Assembly: GCA_003251535.1 (NCBI GenBank)
Contig: QKFD01000106.1
Coordinates: 1-52,486, forward strand
Origin: Chromatiales bacterium
GTDB taxonomy: Bacteria; Pseudomonadota; Gammaproteobacteria; Thiohalomonadales; Thiohalomonadaceae
Direction: 5' to 3'
DNA length: 52,486 nt
The translations under genes were made by a program, and so were the position numbers. Below the pieces are notes generated by a model. The model saw only the letters and a list, made by a program, of their open reading frames with translations. It did no database searches and was not told the DNA's origin. The first letter of the stretch is position 1, and each line of letters opens with the position of its first letter. Below, one piece after another: positions 16,435 to 26,028 of this stretch.

Positions 16435-17553
16435 ATGGGGCGGGGATACTACTGGCTGCTGATGGGGCTACTGCTGTTGGTCGGTTGCGATTCCCACCCG
16501 CCTGCCCCCTCGCGGGCGATGGCGGTGGCCAATGCACTGGGGGGCGAGAGTGCCGGGTTTGCCCGCGCCAGCGGGCCGCGCACCTTCCAGTTTCCCGCCG
16601 ACCACGGCGCCCACCGCGACTATCGCAACGAGTGGTGGTATCTCACCGGTCACCTAGAGGATGAAGCCGGTGGCCGCTACGGCTTTCAGATCACCTTCTT
16701 CCGCATCGGTCTGCGCCCCACCCCCGTCCGGCGCAGTTCGGCATGGGCCACCCATGAGGTGTGGATGGGCCACCTGGCCATCAGCGACGGGGTGGATGGC
16801 CACTTCTACGCCTTTGAGCGCTTCTCCCGCGGTGCTGCCGAACTGGCGGGGGTGCAGGCGGCGCCGTTCAAGGTCTGGATCGAGGATTGGCAGTTGGCCG
16901 AGCAGGGGGATGGGCAGTGGCGACTCCAGGCCAGCGCCGCTGGGGTCGCCATCGATCTACTCCTGCGGGCCGATAAGCCGGTGGTGCTGCAAGGGGAAGG
17001 GGGGCTGTCACAGAAGAGCGCCGAGGTCGGCAACGCCTCTTACTACTACTCGCTGCCGCGCATGAGTGCCCACGGTCACCTGACAACCACCGCCGGCGGG
17101 CCACACCCGGTGAGCGGCAGCGGCTGGTTGGATCGGGAGTGGAGCACCAGCGCGCTCGCCCCAGATCAGCAGGGTTGGGACTGGTTTTCGCTCCAGCTGG
17201 AGGATGGCCGCGAGTTGATGTACTACCGCCTCCGGCGCCACGACGGCTCGGTCGATCCCCACAGCGCGGGGGCGATCATCGATGTCGATGGCCAGCTACA
17301 CCCCCTCACCCCGCAGGATGTCCAGCTAGAGCCAGAGCAGTTCTGGGAGAGCCCGCAGGGGGGGCGCTATCCGGTGGGTTGGCGGATGGCGGTGGCCCCC
17401 CTGGGGCGGGTGCTGCGGATCGCCCCGCTGCTACCCCAGCAGGAGCTGGATCTCACGGTGCGTTACTGGGAGGGGGCAGTGCTCGCCACCACCCTGGAGG
17501 GGGCGCCGCTGGCGGGGCGGGGCTACCTGGAGATGACCGGTTATGCCCCTTAA
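16435..17553 (+). CDS. AttH/CrtC-like lipocalin-fold lipoprotein
   Basis: A 372-residue predicted lipoprotein. The signal sequence ends in a lipobox LLVGC (Cys near residue 19). The mature part begins with the hallmark EWWYLTGHL (about residue 64) of the AttH / carotenoid 1,2-hydratase-like family, and SGSGWLDREWS near 225 marks the second lipocalin-like domain. Genes of this family commonly sit behind a YbbA/YbbP-type ABC pair, exactly as here, 4 bp after the permease. It is not likely to be carotenoid hydratase, since no carotenoid gene is nearby. Probably an exported partner of the transporter. Confidence 0.88.
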   Translation: MGRGYYWLLMGLLLLVGCDSHPPAPSRAMAVANALGGESAGFARASGPRTFQFPADHGAHRDYRNEWWYLTGHLEDEAGGRYGFQITFFRIGLRPTPVRRSSAWATHEVWMGHLAISDGVDGHFYAFERFSRGAAELAGVQAAPFKVWIEDWQLAEQGDGQWRLQASAAGVAIDLLLRADKPVVLQGEGGLSQKSAEVGNASYYYSLPRMSAHGHLTTTAGGPHPVSGSGWLDREWSTSALAPDQQGWDWFSLQLEDGRELMYYRLRRHDGSVDPHSAGAIIDVDGQLHPLTPQDVQLEPEQFWESPQGGRYPVGWRMAVAPLGRVLRIAPLLPQQELDLTVRYWEGAVLATTLEGAPLAGRGYLEMTGYAP

Positions 17554-17725
17554 CCGGCCAGGTCGCGTGGATCTCGTCACCATTTTGCGATAGATAGATG
17601 CACTCGCACGACTCCCCTGCGGGGCTGCGCCTAGTGGGGGGGCGGGATTGTGCGCCGCGACCTCGGACCCGGTCGATTGCCGAAAGGAGGCGTTACCCAT
17701 CTTCAGCGACCCCGGAGCCTTAGCG

Positions 17726-18646
17726 ATGCCGGTAGATGACAAAGCGTTGCGCCTGTTTAAGGGCGAACACCGCTCCCTTCAGCGCGCCCTCCAGGTACTC
17801 GATGGGGCCAGTAGCCACGCCGACCTCCAGACAGAGCTACGCCGTCTGGCGGGCGACTATGCCCAGCTGCTCGACGACATGGAGCGGCTGGCCCGTATCA
17901 GTGACATCAACCACCGTAAGTTGTTCAACTCCCATGAGGGGGTCAACGCCTTCCTCGCCAATATGAGCCATGAGCTGCGTACCCCGCTCAACGCCATCAT
18001 CGGCTATAGCGAGCTGCTGGAGGAGGAGGCGAACGACCGTCAGCTCGACGGCATGGTGGCGGACCTGCGCAAGGTGCAGATCTCCGGTCGCCACCTGTTG
18101 ACGCTGCTCAATGACGTGCTGGACCTCTCCAAGATCGAGGCGGGCAAGATGCAGCTCTACCTGGAGGAGTTTGATATCGCCACCCTTAATCAGGAGGTGA
18201 TGACCATTGCCGAACCGCTGGCGCTGAAGGGGCGTAACCGCCTGGTGTTGGAGCAGGAGGGGGTGTTGGGGCGGGCGCTATCGGACCAGGTGCGCCTGCG
18301 CCAGTCGCTCTGTAACCTGCTCGCCAACGCCTGCAAATTCTGCGAGGAGGGGGTGGTGACCCTGCGTACTCGGGGCGAGCAGGTGGCCGGTGAGCGCTGG
18401 TTGCGCTTTGAGGTGAGCGATACCGGCATCGGCATGAGCGAGGAGCAGCAGGGGCGGCTGTTCAACCCCTTCACCCAGGCGCAGGCAGACACCTCCCGTC
18501 GCTACGGGGGTACTGGGCTTGGCCTCGCCCTGAGCCGCAAGCTCTGCCGTATGTTGGGGGGCGATATCACCGTGCGTAGCCATCTCGGCAGCGGCTCTAG
18601 TTTCACCATCTTGGTACCGGCGGTGGTGCGTGAGCGCAGCGCCTGA
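17726..18646 (+). CDS. Soluble sensor histidine kinase, orphan
   Basis: A 306-residue kinase without membrane segments. An N-terminal helical, coiled-coil-like region (about 1-70) precedes the HisKA domain with the H-box [13 protein letters not shown]. The HATPase domain has NACKF (N box), DTGIGMS (G1) and [10 protein letters not shown] (G2). All phosphotransfer motifs look intact. No receiver domain is fused and no response regulator lies nearby, so the partner is elsewhere. The start at 17726 has GGAG about 9 bases upstream; the frame is open a further 78 bases. The 172 bp before it holds no clear promoter. Confidence 0.9.
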   Translation: MPVDDKALRLFKGEHRSLQRALQVLDGASSHADLQTELRRLAGDYAQLLDDMERLARISDINHRKLFNSHEGVNAFLANMSHELRTPLNAIIGYSELLEEEANDRQLDGMVADLRKVQISGRHLLTLLNDVLDLSKIEAGKMQLYLEEFDIATLNQEVMTIAEPLALKGRNRLVLEQEGVLGRALSDQVRLRQSLCNLLANACKFCEEGVVTLRTRGEQVAGERWLRFEVSDTGIGMSEEQQGRLFNPFTQAQADTSRRYGGTGLGLALSRKLCRMLGGDITVRSHLGSGSSFTILVPAVVRERSA

Positions 18647-18725
18647 GTGACGGCTTGGCACTCGCCTTGGGCGCGGCCGGCGGTGATCACCCATGGCAGC
18701 CGCTTTTGCTGTATCTTGCCCGCCC

Positions 18726-19979
18726 ATGACAACCGCTACCTTTGCCGAATTCTGCCTCTCGGAGCCGCTGGAGCAGGCGCTCGCCGATCTGGGCTTCAGC
18801 GCCCCCACGCCCGTGCAGGCGCAGGTGTTGCAGCCCGCCCTGGAGGGGCGGGACCTGCTGGTCTCCGCCGCCACCGGATCGGGCAAGACCGCTGCCTTTC
18901 TGCTACCGATGTTGGAGCGCTTCAGCGAGGCCCCCGGGCATGGGGTACAGGGGCTGGTGCTGGTGCCCACCCGGGAGTTGGCACAGCAGGTGTTGAGGCA
19001 GGGGCGCCAGTTGGCCGCCCACACCTCCGTACCGCTAGGGATCGTCACCGGCGGTGCCCCCACCCCCTCCCCGCGCGCCACCCCTCCGCCCGCACTCCTG
19101 ATCGCCACCCCGGGGCGGCTGCTGGCGCAGCTAGAGCAGGGGGCGATCGACCTCTCTGAGTTGCAGGTGCTGGTGCTGGACGAGGCGGATCGGATGCTCG
19201 ATATGGGCTTCTCCCCCACGGTACTGGCCATCTGCGGTCACGCCCCCGCCCAGCGGCAGACGCTGCTCTTCTCCGCCACCCTCCACCGGCGTGGGGTGAA
19301 GGAGCTATCCGCCGGCCTGCTGCGGGAGCCGCTCACCATCACCCTCGATGCGCCGCGCACCCAGCCGGAGGCGATCCACCAGCAGCTGGTGTTGGCGGAT
19401 GACCCGGCCCACAAGTTGGAGCTGCTGGTGTGGCTGCTACTCAACGAGTCGTTCGAGCGCGCCATGGTGTTCTGCAACACCCGGGAGCGGGCGGTTCGGG
19501 TGAGTGATCTGGTGCGGGTCCGTGGGGTGCGGGCGGCGGTAATCCACGGCGAGTTGGAGCCGCGTGAACGTGCCCGGGTGATGGACCTGCTCCGGCGTGG
19601 CGAGATCCGGGTGCTGGTGGCCACCGATGTGGCGGCCCGCGGCCTGGATCTGCCGGGGATGCAGCTAGTGGTCAACTACGATGTGGCGCGGCGCGGCGAT
19701 CACCACCTCCACCGCACCGGGCGCACCGGTCGGGCGGGGGAGGCAGGATTGGCGGTGAGCCTGGTGGAGCCCAACGACTGGAACCTGATGTTCTCCATCG
19801 CCCGTTACCTGCGGCTCGACCTGGAGCAGCGGCTGCTGCCCGGCCTCAAGGGGCGCTATGAGGGGCCGAAGAAGGTGAAAAAATCTGGCAAGGCGGTGGG
19901 CAAGAAGCGGCGCGAGCGGACCGCTAAAGGGGGGACGGGCGGTGGCAAGAAGGGGGGCCGTGGCGCGGGCAAGGGGTAG
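18726..19979 (+). CDS. DEAD-box RNA helicase, SrmB-like
   Basis: A 417-residue ATP-dependent RNA helicase. The motifs in order are the Q motif (FSAPTPVQAQ), AATGSGKT (I), PTRELAQQ (Ia), DEAD (II), SAT (III), ATDVAARGLDLPG (V) and HRTGRTGR (VI). The last 45 residues are a basic Gly/Lys/Arg tail. The N-terminal MTTATFAEF..LSEPLEQAL and overall length resemble SrmB, which helps 50S assembly, but RhlE-type identity is not excluded. The ATG at 18726 is preferred to one 33 bases upstream from similarity to SrmB; no strong ribosome binding site marks either. Confidence 0.93.
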   Translation: MTTATFAEFCLSEPLEQALADLGFSAPTPVQAQVLQPALEGRDLLVSAATGSGKTAAFLLPMLERFSEAPGHGVQGLVLVPTRELAQQVLRQGRQLAAHTSVPLGIVTGGAPTPSPRATPPPALLIATPGRLLAQLEQGAIDLSELQVLVLDEADRMLDMGFSPTVLAICGHAPAQRQTLLFSATLHRRGVKELSAGLLREPLTITLDAPRTQPEAIHQQLVLADDPAHKLELLVWLLLNESFERAMVFCNTRERAVRVSDLVRVRGVRAAVIHGELEPRERARVMDLLRRGEIRVLVATDVAARGLDLPGMQLVVNYDVARRGDHHLHRTGRTGRAGEAGLAVSLVEPNDWNLMFSIARYLRLDLEQRLLPGLKGRYEGPKKVKKSGKAVGKKRRERTAKGGTGGGKKGGRGAGKG

Positions 19980-20063
19980 TCGGCCGGCAGGGCGCCGAGA
20001 ACGGCGCTAAGATCGCCCTTCAGCCCCACCCGGCGGCCTGCACCCGCCAGAGGATGCCCCACC

Positions 20064-22019
20064 ATGTCGCTCCCCCCCCAGCAGCTGGAACTCCTCGCCC
20101 CCGCCAAGAGCGCCGCCATCGGCCGTGAGGCGATCCTGCACGGTGCCGATGCGGTCTACATCGGCGGCCCCAGCTTCGGCGCCCGGGCCAACGCCGGCAA
20201 TACGGTGGCCGAGATCGCCGACCTGGCCGAGTTTGCCCACCGTTATCGGGCGCGGGTGTTCGCCACCCTCAACACCATCCTCCACGACGCCGAGTTGGAG
20301 CCGGCCCGCCGGCTGGCGTGGGAGCTGTATGAGGCGGGGGTGGATGCCCTCATCGTGCAGGATATGGGGCTGTTGATGGTGGACCTGCCACCCCTGCCGC
20401 TCCACGCCAGTACCCAGTGTGATATCCGCAGCGTGGAGAAGGCGCGCTTCCTGGCCGACTGCGGCTTCTCGCAGCTGGTGTTGGCGCGGGAGCTGTCGCT
20501 GGAGGCCATCGCCGCCATCCACGCCACCACCGATGCCACGCTGGAGTTCTTCATCCACGGTGCCCTCTGTGTCGCCTACTCCGGTCAGTGCTACATCAGC
20601 CACGCCCAGACCGGGCGCAGCGCCAACCGTGGCGACTGCTCCCAGGCCTGTCGTCTGCCCTATACCCTGCTGGATGAGGCGGGGCGGGTGGTGGCGTTCG
20701 AGAAGCATCTGCTGTCGATGAAGGACAACAATCAGAGCGCCAATCTGGGCGAACTGGTGGATGCCGGGATCCGCTCGTTCAAGATCGAGGGGCGTTACAA
20801 AGAGGCCCCCTACGTCAAAAACATCACCGCCCACTACCGCCTGCTGCTGGATGAGATCCTGCATGAGCGGCCGGAGCTGGCCCCCGCCTCCAGCGGTCGC
20901 ACGGAGTTCTTTTTCCGGCCCGATCCAGAGAAGACCTTCCATCGTGGCACCACCGACTACTTCCTCCACGGTCGGCAGGGGGAGGTGGGGGCGTTCGATG
21001 CCCCGGCCTTCCGCGGGGTCCCCATCGGGCAGGTGCTGCGGTTGGGGGAGGGGTGGTTTGAGGCGACCAGCAGCGAGCCGTTGCACAACGGCGACGGTCT
21101 TAGCTACATGCACAAGCGCGAGGTGCGTGGCACCAAGGCCGACCGGGTGGCGGCGGTGGCGGATGGGTGGCGGATCTGGCCCAGTGAGCCGTTGACCGCC
21201 CTGGTGGGGCTGCGGCCGGGCAGTGAGCTGTTCCGCAATCGCGATCACGCCTGGGAGCAGGCCTTGACCAAGCGCTCCGCCGAGCGGCGCATCGATGTGC
21301 AATGGCAGCTCTTTGAGATCACCGATGGCCTCCGGCTCGTCATCAGCGATAGCGACGGCTTTAGCGCCGAGGTGGTGGTGGCCCAGCCACTGGAGCCGGC
21401 CTCGCAGCCGGAGCGGGCGGCGGCGGCGCTGCGGGAGGGGTTGGCCAAGTTGGGAAACACCCTGTTCCGGGCACAGGCGGTTGAGCTGCACCTGACGGCT
21501 CCCCGCTTTCTCCCCGCGGCCGTGGTCAACGGCCTGCGCCGGGCGGCGGTGGAGCAGTTGGAGGCGGTCCGACGGCAGGGCTGGCAGCGGGCGGGCCGGC
21601 GCGCCGAGGCCCTACCGCCAGCGATCTATCCGCTGGAGAGACTCAGCTATCTCACGAATGTCTATAACCAGGCGGCCCGCGATTTCTACCAGCGCCATGG
21701 TGTCCGGCTCATCGATCCCGCCTATGAGGCCCACGCCGAGGGGGGGGAGGTGTCGCTGATGATCACCAAACACTGCCTGCGCTGGTCCTACTCCCTCTGT
21801 CCCAAGCAGGCCAAGGGGGTGACCGGGGTCCAGGGGCAGCTCAAGGCCGATTCCATGACCCTGGTCAGTGGCAACGAGCGGCTGACCCTCACCTTTGACT
21901 GCCGCGCCTGTGAGATGCATGTGGTGGGGCGGATCCGCAAGGGGATCCGCAAAGGGCCGCCGCCGGGAAGCGTCCCTGTCACCTTCCAGCCCCGTGCCAA
22001 CCGCCCCACAGGCGAGTGA
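20064..22019 (+). CDS. rlhA: 23S rRNA 5-hydroxycytidine synthase RlhA (peptidase U32 family)
   Basis: A 651-residue U32-family protein that matches E. coli RlhA (YdcP, about 653) along its whole length. LELLAPAKSAAIGREAILHG opens the protein, and FIHGALCVAYSGQCYIS near 165 and GRSANRGDCSQACR near 190 carry the conserved Cys set. MITKHCLRWSYSLCPKQ near 570 has further Cys. RlhA hydroxylates C2501 of 23S rRNA using prephenate as a cofactor source, which fits a genome that keeps the prephenate pathway (pheA and tyrA in this window). It ends overlapping a GTG of the following frame. Confidence 0.93.
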   Translation: MSLPPQQLELLAPAKSAAIGREAILHGADAVYIGGPSFGARANAGNTVAEIADLAEFAHRYRARVFATLNTILHDAELEPARRLAWELYEAGVDALIVQDMGLLMVDLPPLPLHASTQCDIRSVEKARFLADCGFSQLVLARELSLEAIAAIHATTDATLEFFIHGALCVAYSGQCYISHAQTGRSANRGDCSQACRLPYTLLDEAGRVVAFEKHLLSMKDNNQSANLGELVDAGIRSFKIEGRYKEAPYVKNITAHYRLLLDEILHERPELAPASSGRTEFFFRPDPEKTFHRGTTDYFLHGRQGEVGAFDAPAFRGVPIGQVLRLGEGWFEATSSEPLHNGDGLSYMHKREVRGTKADRVAAVADGWRIWPSEPLTALVGLRPGSELFRNRDHAWEQALTKRSAERRIDVQWQLFEITDGLRLVISDSDGFSAEVVVAQPLEPASQPERAAAALREGLAKLGNTLFRAQAVELHLTAPRFLPAAVVNGLRRAAVEQLEAVRRQGWQRAGRRAEALPPAIYPLERLSYLTNVYNQAARDFYQRHGVRLIDPAYEAHAEGGEVSLMITKHCLRWSYSLCPKQAKGVTGVQGQLKADSMTLVSGNERLTLTFDCRACEMHVVGRIRKGIRKGPPPGSVPVTFQPRANRPTGE

Positions 22020-22066
22020 AGCGGGGGTATGCTGGGGCGGCGGCACTAGCGAGGCGGGAGGGGTTG

Positions 22067-22933
22067 ATGGGCTATCGATTCAAGACCGGCGAGACGGTGG
22101 CGGTGGCGCTGCACCGCATCCTGCGGGAGCAGATCGAGGGGGCCATAGCCGATCTGCGCCACCCTGATCGCGCCTATGGCGTACATGAGGCGCGCAAACG
22201 GTTTAAGCGCTGCCGCTCCCTATTGCGTCTCCTGCGCTCCGGTCTTAACGACCGCTTTCAGACGGAGAATCAGCGCCTGCGGCAGATGGGCCACGCCTTG
22301 GCAGCGCTGCGCGAGGTCGCTGCGCTGCGGGAGGCGTTGCAGCGGTTACAGGCCGAGCAGCGGCTACCCGCTGGGGCCGCGGCCGCCATGGGGCGCCGTC
22401 TGGCGGCCCGCCGGCGGAGTAGCCGGGGCGGGGCGGCGGAGATCGCGCAGGTCCAGGAGCAGCTGATCGCCTGGTGGGGGGGGGTGGCCGGTTGGCCGCT
22501 GGCCGCCGTCACCGAGGCGGATCTCTTCCGTGGGCTAGAGCGGAGTTACCAGCGGGGTCGTCGGGCCTGGCGGGCCGCCACCGCTGCACCGAGTGCCGAG
22601 CGCTACCATGAGTGGCGCAAGCGGGTGAAGGATCTGGGCTATCAGCTGCGACTGCTCACCGAGCTGTGGCCCATCCCCATGGCTGCTTGGCAGCAGGAGC
22701 TGGATCGACTGGCCGATCTGCTGGGGGATGACCACGACCTGGCCGCCCTCAGTGAGCTACTCCAGGAGGGGCCGAGGCGCCCCACCGATGACGCCATGGC
22801 CGCTGCCATCACCCAGAGCCAGCAGTGGTTGCGACGGGAGGCGGACCGCCTGGCGCGGCGTATCTATGCCGAGCGCCCCGCCGCCTTTGGCCACCGCATG
22901 GTCCGCTGGTGGCGCGCCTGGCAGCGGGATTGA
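22067..22933 (+). CDS. CHAD domain protein
   Basis: A 288-residue all-helical CHAD protein. Conserved His, Arg and Lys positions are visible in VHEARKRFKRCRSLLRLLR (about 38-56), YHEWRKRVKDLGYQLRLL (about 180) and GDDHDLAALSELL (about 220). CHAD domains bind inorganic polyphosphate and often associate with polyphosphate granules; here the CYTH domain found in many relatives is missing. The ATG at 22067 is chosen because GGGAGGGG lies just before it, though the frame also opens at a GTG overlapping the rlhA stop. Confidence 0.88.
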   Translation: MGYRFKTGETVAVALHRILREQIEGAIADLRHPDRAYGVHEARKRFKRCRSLLRLLRSGLNDRFQTENQRLRQMGHALAALREVAALREALQRLQAEQRLPAGAAAAMGRRLAARRRSSRGGAAEIAQVQEQLIAWWGGVAGWPLAAVTEADLFRGLERSYQRGRRAWRAATAAPSAERYHEWRKRVKDLGYQLRLLTELWPIPMAAWQQELDRLADLLGDDHDLAALSELLQEGPRRPTDDAMAAAITQSQQWLRREADRLARRIYAERPAAFGHRMVRWWRAWQRD

Positions 22934-22999
22934 GGCCACTACGGCGCGGCGTAGCCGATCCCCCCACAGCGGTCGCCCTCGCTTAGAATGGCGCCCGCC

Positions 23000-24382
23000 A
23001 TGACTCAGCGACGCTTTCTCCTGCAAGAGCTTCCCTATCGCGCCGCCGATAGCTGCGGGCTGTTTGCCCATCTCGCCCACCGCCCCTGGTCCGCCCTGCT
23101 GGATAGCGGCCGTCCCGCCGCCAGCGGCGGCCGCTACGACCTGTTGGTGGCCGATCCCATAGCGACCCTGGTGACCCAGGGCGAGGTGACCACCCTCCAG
23201 CGGGGCGCGGCACTACCCGAGATCTCCCAGGCCGATCCCTTGGTGCTGCTGGCCGAGCTGCTGACCGAGCTGCCTGCCTGCCCCCTGCCGGCCGAGGTGC
23301 CGTTCGCCGGTGGCGCCTTGGGTTGGTTCGGCTACGACCTCGCCCGGCGTCTCGCCCTGTTACCGCCGCTCCCGCCGGCCACTGGCCGGCTGCCGGAGTT
23401 GGCGGTGGGGATCTACCCCTGGGCCGTGGTGGTGGATCACCAGCTCGCCCGCAGCTGGTTGGCCGGCCACTTCCGGCCGGGGGAGGCGGAGCAGCTCGCC
23501 CGGCAACTGGGGGGGCCGGCCCCCCCCCAGCGGGGTGCATTGAGCGCCTTGGCGCCGGTCCAGCACCACACCGATGCCGCCGCCTATCGGCAAGCCATCC
23601 AGCGTATCCACCACTATCTGCGGGAGGGGGACTGCTATCAGGTCAACTTTGCCCAGCGCTTCAGCGTGCCGGTGGCGGGGGATGCCTGGGCCGGCTACTG
23701 CCAGCTGCGGCAGCGCAACCCCGCCCCCTTTGGCGCCTATCTCAACACCCCCTTCGGCCAGGTCCTCTCCTGTTCGCCGGAGCGCTTTCTCCAGGTGGAT
23801 AGGGCGGGGCGGGTGGAGACCCGCCCCATCAAGGGGACGGTGGCCCGGGGGGGGGATCCCGCGGCCGATGCCGCTGCCCAGGCGTGGTTGGTGGCGAGCG
23901 AGAAGGATCGGGCGGAGAACCTGATGATTGTCGATCTGCTGCGCAACGACCTGGGCCGGATCTGCGCCACCGGCTCCATTGCCGTGCCGTCACTCTTCGC
24001 GGTAGAGAGCTTTGCCACGGTCCACCACCTGATCAGCACCGTCACCGGCCAACTCGCCCCGGGGCGCAGCGCCCTCGACCTGCTGGCCGCCTGTTTCCCC
24101 GGCGGCTCCATCACCGGCGCCCCTAAACGGCGGGCCATGGCCATCATCGATGAGCTGGAGGGGCACCCGCGTGGGCTCTACTGCGGGTCCATCGCCTGGC
24201 TGGGCTGGGACGGGGCCATGGATAGCAACATCGCCATCCGCACCCTCACCATTGCCGCGGGGGAGGCGGAGTTCTGGGCGGGGGGTGGGGTGGTCTACGA
24301 CTCGCAGTGGGAGGGGGAGTATCGGGAGTCGCTGGCCAAGGCGCAGGCGCTGCTGGAGTTCTGTTACTCGATCGTCAGATAG
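23000..24382 (+). CDS. pabB: Aminodeoxychorismate synthase component I PabB
   Basis: A 460-residue chorismate-using enzyme making 4-amino-4-deoxychorismate for folate with the PabA amidotransferase. RPIKGTVARGG carries the Lys that marks PabB; anthranilate synthase TrpE has Ala there. ENLMIVDLLRNDLGRI, FPGGSITGAPKRRAM and GGGVVYDS complete the chorismate-binding fold. The N-terminal domain is intact. An alternative ATG lies 12 bases upstream (22988), and TAGAAT at 22984-22989 looks like a -10 box, which would give a very short or absent leader. Its 3' end overlaps a convergent gene by 19 bp. Confidence 0.94.
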   Translation: MTQRRFLLQELPYRAADSCGLFAHLAHRPWSALLDSGRPAASGGRYDLLVADPIATLVTQGEVTTLQRGAALPEISQADPLVLLAELLTELPACPLPAEVPFAGGALGWFGYDLARRLALLPPLPPATGRLPELAVGIYPWAVVVDHQLARSWLAGHFRPGEAEQLARQLGGPAPPQRGALSALAPVQHHTDAAAYRQAIQRIHHYLREGDCYQVNFAQRFSVPVAGDAWAGYCQLRQRNPAPFGAYLNTPFGQVLSCSPERFLQVDRAGRVETRPIKGTVARGGDPAADAAAQAWLVASEKDRAENLMIVDLLRNDLGRICATGSIAVPSLFAVESFATVHHLISTVTGQLAPGRSALDLLAACFPGGSITGAPKRRAMAIIDELEGHPRGLYCGSIAWLGWDGAMDSNIAIRTLTIAAGEAEFWAGGGVVYDSQWEGEYRESLAKAQALLEFCYSIVR

Positions 24383-24717
24383 AGGGTCTTCCACGGGGCG
24401 CAGAAGGCATCCGCCTCCATCACCTTCCAGATAAAGGTGAAGGGGGTGTGGGTGCCGATGGCGCCGTAGCTGGCGATGACCAGATCGTACTCCGGGTTAC
24501 CAAACACCTCGATGCAGGTGGGGGTGGAGACCTCCTCCGCATCCACCACCGCCAGCCAGCAGATGCGGGTGCCATCCGGGGCAACCCCCGCCAGCGAATC
24601 CTTCACCCAGTAGTAGATCTCACACGCCCCGAGCCGGCGCCGGCTGAGACAGACCACGCTGTAGTTAGGGTGGATGGGATTCTCTATGTCGGCAGGCTGG
24701 TAGGGCGGCCGGGTCAT
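24364..24717 (-). CDS. Conserved-looking small protein of unknown function
   Basis: A 117-residue protein I do not recognise. It is acidic to neutral with no signal peptide or membrane segment. It has a run of alternating hydrophobic residues (SVVCLSRRRLG, CEIYYWVKD, RICWLAVVDAEEV), suggesting a beta-rich fold. Four or five Cys are scattered without a metal motif. The start at 24717 is the ATG nearest the well-formed region; the frame stays open 105 bases further upstream. It overlaps the pabB 3' end by 19 bp on the opposite strand. The overlap is a reason for some caution, but codon use is like the neighbours. Confidence 0.65.
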   Translation of the reverse strand: MTRPPYQPADIENPIHPNYSVVCLSRRRLGACEIYYWVKDSLAGVAPDGTRICWLAVVDAEEVSTPTCIEVFGNPEYDLVIASYGAIGTHTPFTFIWKVMEADAFCAPWKTLYLTIE

Positions 24718-24782
24718 GGGGCTCGGGTGGAATAGGGGGGTAAGCAGTGCGCCATTATGCGCAAAGCGGCCGCCCGATGCGA

Positions 24783-24807
24783 CCGGCGGGGGAGAAACCC
24801 CCGCCGG
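24783..24807 (-). terminator. Strong hairpin after lplT
   Basis: A perfect 10-bp stem (24783-24792 with 24798-24807) and an AGAAA loop, enclosed by an outer 7-bp pairing of CGGCCGC (24767-24773) with GCGGCCG (24808-24814). It lies 43 bp past the lplT stop and before the next minus-strand gene. There is no U run, so termination efficiency is uncertain. Confidence 0.5.
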
Positions 24808-24849
24808 GCGGCCGCCGATCACCCCTACTCATCGCCCCGCTAGAGTGCC

Positions 24850-26028
24850 TCAGCCCTGTGTTGGCGGGGTGGCCGCCGGCTGCGGATCACGCGGTAGGTG
24901 CCACGCCACAATGGTGGTGGCCAGCATGACCATGAGCCCCAGCACCAAGATGCCCCCCACCGGGTTGGGCTGGGCGGTGAGGGCCAGGGTGTAGAGGCCG
25001 GTACCGGCCAACATCGCCAGGTTCTCAAAGAAGTTTTGGATGGCCACCGCGGCGCCGGCGCCAACGGTCCGCTGTCCCACCTCTTGTAAGGCGGCATTGA
25101 TCGGCACGACGAAGATCCCACCACTGAGACCGATGGCGAACAGTAGCCCTTTGGCCAGCAGCGGGTCTTGGGTGGTCCCCAAGAGGATGATCAGCCCCCC
25201 CATGCAGTAGGCGGCGAGCCGCGCCCGCCGCAGCCGTTCAATGGGGACCAGAAAGGGGACCAGGAAGGCGCCGACGGCGATGCCGATGGCGATGAAGACG
25301 GTGAGGTTGGCGATCTCCGAGGTGGTGGCGGTGAGGAGCACCGCCGGCGCCCAGGTGACCAGCATCACCCGCAGCACCACCGCCGCCGCCCAAAAGATGG
25401 CCGCCCCCAACATGGAGAAACGGGCCCGGGGGGTGACGAAGAAGCCCTGCATCCGCCGGAGAAAGCCGCGCAGCGCCGGGGAGTGATCGTTGCAGGTGGG
25501 GGGCGTGGCGGGGATGAGGAGGGTGCCGGCGAGGGAGAGGAGATAGCTGGCGGCCACCAGTGCCAGGCCCCAGGTGGTGCTCTGATCCGCCACCAGTGCC
25601 CCCACCACTGCACCGAGCACAATGGCGATGATGGTGGAGCCCTCCACCAGGCCGTTGGCGCTCACCAGCCGTTCGTGGGGTACCAGCTGCGGCAGGATGC
25701 CATATTTGGCCGGGCCGTAGATGGCGGCCCCTACCCCCACTATCCCGTAGGCCAGTAGCGGCTCCAGGCCGAACACCATCAGCAGCGCCCCGGCCGCCTT
25801 GATGGCGTTGCCGATGGCCAGCACCTCCCCCTTGCTGCGGCGGTCGCTGAAGGGGCCAACCCAGGGCGCCAGGGCGACAAAGGCGACCAAGAAGGCGGCC
25901 TGGAGCGCCGGTTTATACCACTCGCCCACCGGCGCTTGGCTCAGCATGGCGAAGGCGGTGAAGAGGATGGCGTTGTCGGCAAAGGCGGTGAGGAACTGGG
26001 TGACTAGCAGGGCGTAGAGCCGCTTCAT
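24850..26028 (-). CDS. lplT: Lysophospholipid transporter LplT
   Basis: A 392-residue major facilitator with about 12 membrane helices. The start MKRLYALLVTQFLTAFADNA and the following hydrophobic segments match LplT, the inner-membrane flippase that brings lysophosphatidylethanolamine to the cytoplasmic face for re-acylation. It overlaps aas by four bases, and GGAGGAG at the end of aas acts as its ribosome binding site. The aas-lplT pair is the standard arrangement and supports the name. Confidence 0.94.
   Translation of the reverse strand: MKRLYALLVTQFLTAFADNAILFTAFAMLSQAPVGEWYKPALQAAFLVAFVALAPWVGPFSDRRSKGEVLAIGNAIKAAGALLMVFGLEPLLAYGIVGVGAAIYGPAKYGILPQLVPHERLVSANGLVEGSTIIAIVLGAVVGALVADQSTTWGLALVAASYLLSLAGTLLIPATPPTCNDHSPALRGFLRRMQGFFVTPRARFSMLGAAIFWAAAVVLRVMLVTWAPAVLLTATTSEIANLTVFIAIGIAVGAFLVPFLVPIERLRRARLAAYCMGGLIILLGTTQDPLLAKGLLFAIGLSGGIFVVPINAALQEVGQRTVGAGAAVAIQNFFENLAMLAGTGLYTLALTAQPNPVGGILVLGLMVMLATTIVAWHLPRDPQPAATPPTQG

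Noticed and set aside
16435-17553. Carotenoid 1,2-hydratase (CrtC)
   Set aside because: The lipobox and the adjacent YbbA/YbbP-like pair fit the AttH group, and no carotenoid genes are near.
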